Source: Diphasiastrum complanatum (Eukaryota; Streptophyta; Lycopodiopsida; Lycopodiales; Lycopodiaceae). From it: DNA of 64,000 nucleotides. Both the position numbers and the translations under genes were made by a program. This document shows, in pieces, positions 56,976 through 64,000 of the stretch. The DNA is taken from contig CM055112.1 in the NCBI GenBank assembly GCA_029204225.1, positions 22,944,578-23,008,577 on the forward strand, given 5' to 3'. Numbering within the stretch: the stretch's first letter is position 1; every line of letters begins with the position of its first letter. Below the pieces are notes generated by a model. That model ran no database searches, had not been told where the DNA came from, and worked only from the letters and a program-made list of their open reading frames with translations.

Positions 56976-57245
56976 ATTGAACAAATGGATCTTCAAGGTG
57001 AAGACAAACCAAGATGGATCAATCAATAAGCATAAGAAAATGTTGGTGGCTAAAGGATATGCACAAGAACATGGTATTGACTATGATAGAACCTTTACAC
57101 CCATGGCAAAGATGGTAAGCATTCGAGTCATTATCTCTCTTGCAACCCTTTTTGGTTGGGATCTATGGCAATTGGACATAGCAAGGGAGTGTGTAGCTGA
57201 TATATTCACCAAAGCACTTTGAAATGAATGTTTACAAAGCATAGA
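56976..57245 (+). pseudogene. Ty1/copia deletion derivative: RT start fused to RNase H tail
   Basis: The frame at 56956-57222 reads WIFKVKTNQDGSINKHKKML, AKGYAQEHGIDYDRTF, FGWDLWQLDI, then jumps in frame to ARECVADIFTKAL, the C-terminal end of copia RNase H. About 350 codons, including YVDD, are missing. A polypurine tract and LTR follow in the right order, so this is the 3' end of an internally deleted element. Confidence 0.8.
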
Positions 57246-57288
57246 ACATCACTTGGTGTATTTTTAAAGTCTATGCTAAAACTTAATT

Positions 57289-57298
57289 GAAGAGGAAG
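57289..57298 (+). other. Copia polypurine tract
   Basis: GAAGAGGAAG directly before the TG of the LTR that starts at 57299, downstream of the RNase H tail. Confidence 0.8.
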
Positions 57299-57812
57299 TG
57301 TGAGAAATTGCTAACTAGTTTGATCTAGTTCATTTGGCAATTTAGGCCAATATGCATTTCATACTTAGAGATAAACTTTATGGTTATTTTTAGTCTAAGT
57401 TCATTTGAATACCAGTTGTAGAAAGTTTGGGAAATGTAAAAGGTCGAGTGTGGGAAGATTCAAATTTGAATAATTTGGAACATTGAATCTCGTCTATTTT
57501 GTGAGTAGGGTTTTCTATTGTTGATAAGATTGGAGAACCACATCCAAATAGGTCAAGGACCTATTATAAATAGTATACAAATACATGAGTTCTCTTTCGG
57601 TTAATATAGCCATTGGTGCACTATAGTGTTGATATCTTGCAATTTTGTGTGTAAAATGCAATTGTATGTTCATTATTGGATCCACACATGTGAAATATAG
57701 TGCCTTACTGTTATTGTATGGCCATAAATTTCATTTGATCGTATATTTGATGTTTGATCAAGATCTTGTTGAGTTTGCATCTTCTATGTGTAGTTGATGT
57801 TAGATTTCTACA
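57299..57812 (+). repeat. Copia 3' LTR
   Basis: Starts TGTGAGAAATTGC after the polypurine tract and most likely ends GATTTCTACA at 57812, giving about 514 bases with TG...CA ends. TATTATAAATAG near 57561 is a well-placed TATA box. No second LTR for this element is in the window. Confidence 0.7.
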
Positions 57813-57899
57813 TTATCAATGGTGCTAGATGTGTTGTCATTCATAACCAAAGATCAAAGGGACATATTGGATCTAAGTGATATGATATTTCTTCACAAA

Positions 57900-59138
57900 A
57901 TCTTGGTCTTGTAGGCAACATAAAAATGTTAGCACCCTCACTAAAATCTAGTTTGTATCCTCCCAAATCTAGATCCTCTAGCTATCACTTGACCATCTCT
58001 TTTAATTACACATGTGTCAACATCAAATTTGACATCTAAACCATTTTCAAAAAATTGACCAACACTAATGAGATTTTTTTGTTAGATTGGGTAAATAAAA
58101 AACTTCGCTGAGATGCAAAGTTTTTGATGATGCTACACTCAATGGAATACATCCCATTCCTTCAATCCTACACTCAACATTATTTGCTATATATATTGAC
58201 CTCGTAGTACCCTCACAAGGCATGAGACTAGTGAATGAATTTTTAGAACTCGACATATGGGAACTAGCCCCACTATCTATCCACCATAATTCCTCACTCT
58301 TGAAGAGAGAAGTAGAAAAACATGATATCATCAAGGAATCCTCCCTATCACTCTCATTACTCTCACTCTCTTTCTCATTAGTAAGGTTAGCTTGCTGAAT
58401 TGGTTCTTTTTCTTGAAGCAATTTGAGGCATAGTTGCCTTTTTTGCCACAAAAGAAAAACTTGATCTTCTTCTTCTTCTTCCCACTAGATGTTGTTGTTG
58501 TTGTCCTTTTCTCCTCCCCTTTGGCTTGTTCTTTGTGAAAAGTTCTTTGTCCTCTTCACCATCCTTCAATGAAAATTTGTTGATCCTCAATAGCTTGTTC
58601 TCTTGCCTACACTCCTCGACAATAAGTACTCCTTGCAATGCCTCCAAGATTGGGAGCTCCTCTTGGATTGCATAAGTTTGGACAATATTGTCAAATTCAG
58701 CTCTCAATCCATTAAGGATTACTTGCACTAACTCACTTTGATTGGTCTCCTATGCAAGCAAGCTTTCTATGAAGATCTTTCACTCTCATGAGAAAATTTG
58801 AGGTGTTCTCATCACTCTTTTGGTAGCTTTGAAATATTTGATTCCTAAAAGTGAGCAATCTAGATGCAATTTTGGCCTCATAGATGGCTTTGAAAGTGTC
58901 CCAAGCCTCCTTGGCCAAGGTACAAGAACTAATCAACTCTTGATTTGATACATTCATTTTGATGCAATGCAAGGTAATCCTTGCCCTCTTCGCGCTTCTT
59001 GGAGCACTTGTGGCTCCTCCTCAATTCCAAGAACAATATGCATCTTGGAGGACCAAAATCAACTCCATCCTCACCTTCCAAATGGCATAGTTGGAGGTGG
59101 TCACCTTGCTCCAAGAGTAGGGAACTTGAGGTAGCCAT
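57900..59138 (-). pseudogene. Ty1/copia gag-protease fragment related to copia-1
   Basis: Gag starts MATSSSLLLEQGDH at 59138. After a frameshift MHCIKMNVSNQELISSCTLA, AKIASRLLTFRNQIFQSYQK and VILNGLRAEFDNIVQTYAI match the copia-1 gag order. A zinc knuckle lies near 58400-58450 (lost in the shifted frames), then WWIDSGASSHMSSS (protease) near 58265 and the SVASSKTLHLSEVFYLPNL region. The pre-integrase part fades out near 57900. Pol is missing. Closest to copia-1 in motif content but clearly a different family member. Confidence 0.8.
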
Positions 59139-59431
59139 CTTATCTTTAGAAATTGATTTGTAATGGATCTAAACACAAGAAAAAATGTTGCTTCTCTCTC
59201 AAAAATGGATCTGATAAGGATTTCAATCCAACTCCGAATTGAGATCTTTCAACCTCTATGTGAGATCAATCTCACAAGCAATGTCAATCTCCTTCAATCT
59301 AGATCTTACTTCTTTCCAAAGATGAAGTACACCAAGATTTTGAGCCAACTCTCTCCACGAGCTTCAAAGCACTTGAAAAGAACTCAAAGACTCCACAAAA
59401 AACTCAAATACACTTGATTTGTATGATACTA

Positions 59432-59681
59432 TGTGACTATGGCATCAAAATCACATCTAGATCTATCCTAGACTAGATTGACAACCAAAATCATGAGTAA
59501 TTTGATGATGAAAGCTATATATGAGCCTACCTTGGCATGTCCAACTAGGTTGGGCGCCGCCCTATCCACCTCACTTTGAATGCCAATAAATTTCTCCAGA
59601 CACATCCATTATAAACCGTATTTTGGTCCAATCACTTATTTACAAGTCTACAAGGGGTGCATTTGGCACATAACCCCCACA
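59432..59681 (-). repeat. Candidate short 5' LTR of the 57.9-59.1 kb copia
   Basis: The plus strand starts TGTGACTATGG at 59432 right after TGTATGATACTA, a decayed PBS (minus strand TAGTATCATACA), and ends CCCCCACA at 59681. TATATATG near 59516-59524 can serve as a minus-strand TATA. TTATTTACAAGTC near its end resembles TATTTACAAGTCATATG in the copia-1 LTR. The short length makes this tentative. Confidence 0.45.
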
Positions 59682-60170
59682 ACTCAAGATAGATAAATTT
59701 TACAATTTTCATAGTATGAGCAAACTTATACTAGTTCTCAAGTTAGATGAATCATAAGTAATAAAGGGACAAAATTTGGAAAGATTAAGTATTACACTCA
59801 TGAAGGGAGCATTGAGCAATGCAACAAACTCAAGGGACGTCAACTTCAGTGTGCACTCAGAAAACACAATAAAAAAATGGCATATGGTGGGTAGCAAGTT
59901 TTCAGGTAGGAAAAACTATTATTCAAATACATTTCTATTGGTAATATTAATTGTTTTACATGTATAAGAACTTATGATTCCATATCTTGGACAGGCTCTA
60001 AAGGAAGACCACGATGTTCTTTCTTGTTTTTTAGCAGAACAAGTTATCCAAATATCATACAAGATCATATGAATGGTGCACCACTCAATGTTCCTAAAAG
60101 AGGTGATTTTTTCATGGAATAGAATTTAATTGGAGTCTTGAAGGCATTGAAATGTATGTTCAATGTATCT
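59682..60170. other. No gene recognised
   Basis: AT-rich spacer between two minus-strand copia elements. Open frames are short and without motifs. Confidence 0.4.
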
Positions 60171-60692
60171 TGTGAAAATTCAGAGATCAAAACACATATA
60201 GTTCATCAATGATCTTTAGCCAAGTTTCATCACACATCTAGAATCATCAACAACATAGAACTCACTACTTTATGTATGCTCAGAATTTAGAAATGCATCA
60301 AGATCTAATCATAACGACTTATATCTGACTTAATATTCTCCTTGTCCATACAGTAGCAGTACATTGTAGTACAGTACTCCACAAGTGTGAAAGCTAGATC
60401 AACAAAAAAATCAACATTCTACGCATAGAAACTCAAGATATCATGAGAAATTCACAAGAGATGGACATAGAATAAACAAAGATGAATTCTCCACATCAAA
60501 AGAGAATACAATGATTTTTTCTCCATGCAGGTACAACTATTTATAATAGCCACAATGTCATTAGCCCACATTCCCTAAGTATGCCCTAAAATGGCAACTT
60601 CTATGTACTTAACCAAACACCTAGAAATACTAGTCCAAATGCAATGTACCAAAATTAGCCAATTAGAATGGGTCCAAACTCGACCTCATCCA
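60171..60692 (-). repeat. 3' LTR of the deleted copia
   Basis: Outer end TGTGAAAATTCAGAG on the plus strand at 60171; inner end TCATCCA at 60692, giving TGGATGAGG as the minus-strand start. AAGTAGATAAG just inside is a purine-rich tract. About 522 bases. Confidence 0.7.
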
Positions 60693-60697
60693 CTTAT

Positions 60698-62107
60698 CTA
60701 CTTGACAAGAATAGTTAGTTTTAGCATAGATCTGGATAGTACATGTCCAAGTGATGTTCTATGATTCATAAACAAGTCTTTTCCCAATGCTTTGGTGAAG
60801 ATATCAGCCACATATTCCCTTGAAAAAACATGTTGAAGCTCCACTTCCTTTGCCATGACTTGTTCTCTCACAAAATGATATGCCACCTCAATGTGCTTGC
60901 TCCTTGCAAGAAAGAGTTAAGCTTAGCATACCAACTCCTTGGTGCTTGCTTAAGACCATACAAACTCTTTTGTAGAAAACAAACATGATCTGTCTTGACA
61001 TGTGAAATGTAGCCCTCGGGTTGCTCCATAAACACCTCCTCCTCAAGCTCTCCATTCAAGAATGAATTTGTAATGTCCAATTGTCATGGACCCCATCCAA
61101 AAAGTGCTGCAAGAGATATGATGAATCAAATTCTTACCATCTTTGCCACGGGTAATACTCTTCATGATATGTCATATGTGATGTAGCTCCACTATCAATC
61201 CACCAATGATCAATGTCTCCATGATTAGCCAATAAAAAGATGACATAACAAAAGCATCATTTACGATTTGTTCATCAATACCATCTTCATCAATAGTTAG
61301 GTTGGTTTGCTTCTCACCTTGATTTCTCTTCCTTTTGAAGCAATTACTAGCAAAATTCCCTTTGACTCCACAATAGAAGCATTTTAACTTTGACCTATCT
61401 TTCTTCTTACCAACAAAAGTAAAAGGCTCACCTTGATCTTGACCCTTTGACCTCTTGCCTTTGCCTTTGCCCTTAAATTTTCCTTTGATGAGCATGGCCT
61501 CTTCTCCATCAACTTCTCATGTTGTTGTAGAACCACCTCTTGCTTGAAGCCTAAACTCGTCATTCACCAAAATCTCTTGAAAATTCACAATACTTGGCAA
61601 AGTCTTTTGGATAGAAAACCTTTGAACAAGAATAGCATGATCATCCAACAAGCCATTAAGAACAACTTGAACAAGCTCTATCTCCTTAATACCTTCATCA
61701 ATACATGGTAGATCATCATTGAATGCTTTAACCCTCAAAGCAAAAGCATGAGCACTTTCATCCTTCTTTTGCATACTAGAAAAGATTTGTCTTCTTAGGG
61801 TTAGTACCCTAGGTATATACTTGGACTTGTAAAGCTTTTTCAAAGCCTCTCAAGCCTCACTTGATGAAGTGCACTTAGCAACTTCCTTGAGAAGTTCATA
61901 AGTCACATTCATCTTGATGATGTGTAGAGCTTTCTTAGTTTTCTTGTCATACCTCAATTGATCTTGAGGTGCCAAAGTTCTCTCCTCCACACCTACAACA
62001 ATATCCATCAACTCATTAATCTCCAATAAGGACTACATCCTTACCTTCTAAGTAGAATAGTTAAGCCTATCATTGCCTTCCAACATGAAGCCACTTGAGA
62101 TTGCCAT
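60698..62107 (-). pseudogene. Copia gag-pol remnant with two internal deletions
   Basis: Gag starts MAISSGFMLEGNDRLN at 62107 with a stop soon after; 61517-61843 continues (YKSKYIPRVLTLRRQIFSSM, VQVVLNGLLDDHAILVQ). 61172-61495 has a basic KGKFKGKGKGKRSKG stretch and zinc knuckle CFYCGVKGNFASNC. After the protease approach, sequence jumps near 61160 to RT (FGWGP*QLDITNSFLNGEL, MEQPEGYISHV, CFLQKSLYGLKQAPRSWYAK at 60868-61080). It then jumps near 60915 to RNase H (ARSKHIEVAYHFVREQ, REYVADIFTKALGKDLF). YVDD and most of integrase are gone. Confidence 0.85.
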
Positions 62108-62694
62108 GTTGCAATGATTTGATCTTCTTTGAACCTATTCCAAAGCACTTAGCACTCTCTTGAGAATCAACAAATGAAACTCAAGAAGAAATCACAAAGA
62201 TTTGGAAACATTCTAGTCTCTCCTTTTCTCTCTTTCTAGCAAATCTTAGCACTGTAATCTTGATTTCTTGATCACAATAGATCTAAACACAAAATGATGA
62301 ACCTTTGCCATCACCTAAGATTCAAACACACTCTTGAAAATCCAACAACCTAAAAATCAAGAGATTTTAACAAATTTAGGGTTTCACCAAAAATGCAAAA
62401 TATTGAATCAAGCAAAATCTACATGCAAAAGCTAGAATCTTGATATATCATCTATTAGAATGTATTATCCTCTACCATGAGAAATTTTAATCTCCACATT
62501 CCAACAAGTGGTTTCAACAATCGGCCATATACAAGTGATTTGATCTAAAATTACTTTTAGATCACAAAGATCCAATCTCTATAGTTGAAAATGCTTGATT
62601 TGAGTTAGCGACACCTCCAAATCCTCATAGAATTTATGGTGCTCTCAAATCCACCTCTATTTTTGGTAAGAACACAAACTTTGGCCTGCAACTT
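62108..62694 (-). other. Leader of the deleted copia
   Basis: About 590 bases between PBS and gag start without a long frame. Confidence 0.65.
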
Positions 62695-62706
62695 GCTCCG
62701 ATACCA
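62695..62706 (-). other. Primer-binding site of the deleted copia
   Basis: TGGTATCGGAGC on the minus strand, one base different from the consensus TGGTATCAGAGC, directly inside the 5' LTR. Confidence 0.85.
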
Positions 62707-62832
62707 TGTGAAAAATCAAAGATCAAAACAAATTTAGTTTATCAATGATCTTTAGCCAAGTTTGATCACGCATCTAGAATCATCAACAACATAGATTACT
62801 ACTTTGTGCATGCTAGAATTTAGAAATGCATC
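62707..62832 (-). repeat. 5' LTR of the deleted copia, truncated
   Basis: Matches the first ~126 bases of 60171-60692 and stops matching after TAGAAATGCATC at 62832. The rest of the LTR is missing, by deletion or later insertion. Confidence 0.8.
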
Positions 62833-64000
62833 CGAAGAAACATTGAGTTTCTATTTTAAAGCCTTAGTATTTTTCCTTGTATTTTTAGACTACTGCATAT
62901 TTTTTGACTAGTTTTCACACAGTTCGCATTTTTCACATTTTTGCTAAAAAGGCGACAATAGGTCTAAAATGACCCAGGACTTTGTTTTAGCCAACCTTCG
63001 GCTTTTTCGCGACATACTCAGAGGGCCTACAATTCGGGTCAGGCCGACACTTCCGAGTATCAATGAACAAGCCATGGCGAGGACGAACTATTAGACCTCA
63101 ACTACTCGGACGTGAAGTTTTCAAACTACCACGTTCCACTCCGCCATGCAACGTTAACATAAACGTACTTAAACAGATGTTTAGCTTAAACGTAGCTAGC
63201 CAATCTTGTAATCTAATCCAGCAGCATGATACATGTCTTGGATCAAAGACAAACAAAGATACACTGATAGAGAAAAGTTCTGAATGCAACACTCAGTGAG
63301 GCACGTATCAAGGAAGAAAGATAGTTCTAGCAGTAGCTAGTTTCGTGTGTGAGAAGTGAACACCCCTCTCAGGTCGACGCGCTAATCTAGGAAACATACA
63401 ACGCTCAGGAAAGAATTTCTATGTACACTCGATTTTGATAATATAGATGTGTACATCTCTTATGCTCAGTGTGTAATCTATGAATGTTGTGATGCTTGTT
63501 CAATTTTATTTCCGCTGTGAATGTTGTGATGCTTTTTCAATGTTATGAACAATGTTTAACGATTGTTAGGAACATTGGATTTAAAAATGAGAATCAGACA
63601 CTTGAGTATGGAAATCAACATCAGGCCCAACCAAAATGGGGAATTGTGAATTTACAGCACTAAAATCCAATATTACGACAATTATTAGCAAAGGGGCCGA
63701 CAATGGAAAAATTAAAGTTGAGGCCAAAACCTCCCCTCCACCTTAGCAAACAAAAAGTTTTGATAAAATTGGGAGATTCGTTGAGAACTTCACCCTTCCT
63801 TAAGTGGCAACCAATGGTTGGTTAAGTAATGTCATTAGTAAGCAGTGATGGCCAATGTAGGCCTTCATAGTCCTCCGCCTCTTAAGCACATGGGCTAGTA
63901 CGGAATGTGTCACTTGATCAATGGATGACATCATGGGCCATAAATAGCAAAAATCACTTTTTTGTAAAGTGTTAAAAGAGTACATACTACAAGATTTATC
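62833..64000. other. No gene recognised
   Basis: Mixed-composition sequence with no domain or LTR feature. The stretch 62950-63420 is somewhat richer in CpG than its flanks. Open frames such as 63063-63299 look random. Confidence 0.4.

Larger units (their letters stand above)
60171..62832 (-). mobile_element. Internally deleted copia element with both LTR ends recognisable
   Basis: The 3' LTR is 60171-60692, the coding remnant 60698-62107, the leader 62108-62694, the PBS 62695-62706, and the 5' LTR survives only as 62707-62832. The two LTRs share TGTGAAAAnTCAnAGATCAAA and TTTAGCCAAGTTTnATCAC through TAGAAATGCATC. Two internal deletions remove most of protease-integrase and of RT-RNase H. Confidence 0.8.

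Noticed and set aside
1-64000. CRISPR arrays, operons, tRNA or rRNA genes
   Set aside because: No regularly spaced short repeats with unique spacers, no bacterial gene organisation and no recognisable tRNA or rRNA sequence were found; the sequence is of plant nuclear type.
1-64000. A functional new gene system
   Set aside because: No intact non-transposon gene is visible; every candidate outside copia-1 carries stops, shifts or truncations, so only relics and sequence structures are reported.

Overview
This window looks like intergenic DNA from a large, repeat-rich plant genome. The evidence is wall-to-wall Ty1/copia and Ty3/gypsy LTR retrotransposons, most heavily decayed, nested or truncated, copia primer-binding sites of the plant initiator-Met-tRNA type (TGGTATCAGAGC), and no intact host gene. 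A gymnosperm such as a conifer is plausible from the density of old, stop-riddled elements. That is inference only; nothing in the window fixes the species.

Layout. 0-2.9 kb: AT-rich, with a 184-bp tandem duplication and a GTCGA-rich simple region. 2.9-6.3 kb: a decayed minus-strand gene (a conserved DKWKxKDG domain, proline-rich stretches, a coiled coil), cut at 6326 by an LTR. 6.3-18.2 kb: two near-identical copia elements on the minus strand. Copia-1 (7060-13217, both LTRs) sits inside the 3' LTR of copia-2 (pieces 6820-7000 and 13218-18200), with no target-site duplication and an extra inverted piece of copia leader. 18.2-23.6 kb: a patchwork of copia and gypsy fragments plus a second DKWKxKDG gene copy. 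23.6-29.3 kb: an unidentified coding relic, a long TTGG-rich open region, a chromodomain relic, LTR-like sequence and a probable solo LTR. 29.3-30.9 kb: a 79-bp tandem repeat, a diverged histone H3-like pseudogene with CENH3-like features, and an SPSK-repeat coding relic. 32.5-35 kb: copia pol, minus strand. 35-40.5 kb: gene-free, with a ~180-bp tandem array. 40.5-44.7 kb: decayed copia, plus strand. 44.7-47.5 kb: micro- and minisatellites, a hairpin, an acidic coding relic and a TGACTC cluster. 47.9-51.7 kb: gypsy gag-PR-RT-RH, plus strand. 51.7-53.9 kb: a proline-rich/coiled-coil relic with a 360-bp duplication. 53.9-55.5 kb: gypsy PR-IN, minus strand. 56-62.8 kb: several copia fragments and internally deleted derivatives with recognisable LTRs. 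62.8-64 kb: nothing recognised.

How it works together. The only near-complete module is copia-1: LTR promoter, PBS, a single gag-PR-IN-RT-RH frame, and PPT. It carries one in-frame stop in RNase H. The rest records repeated insertion, deletion and mutational decay, with many stops of the C-to-T type. No operon-like or defence-like system was found. The items most worth follow-up are the H3/CENH3-like pseudogene, the anomalous self-nested copia insertion, the two-copy DKWKxKDG gene family and the ~180-bp array. All identities rest on reading motifs by eye, and boundaries of decayed fragments are approximate.
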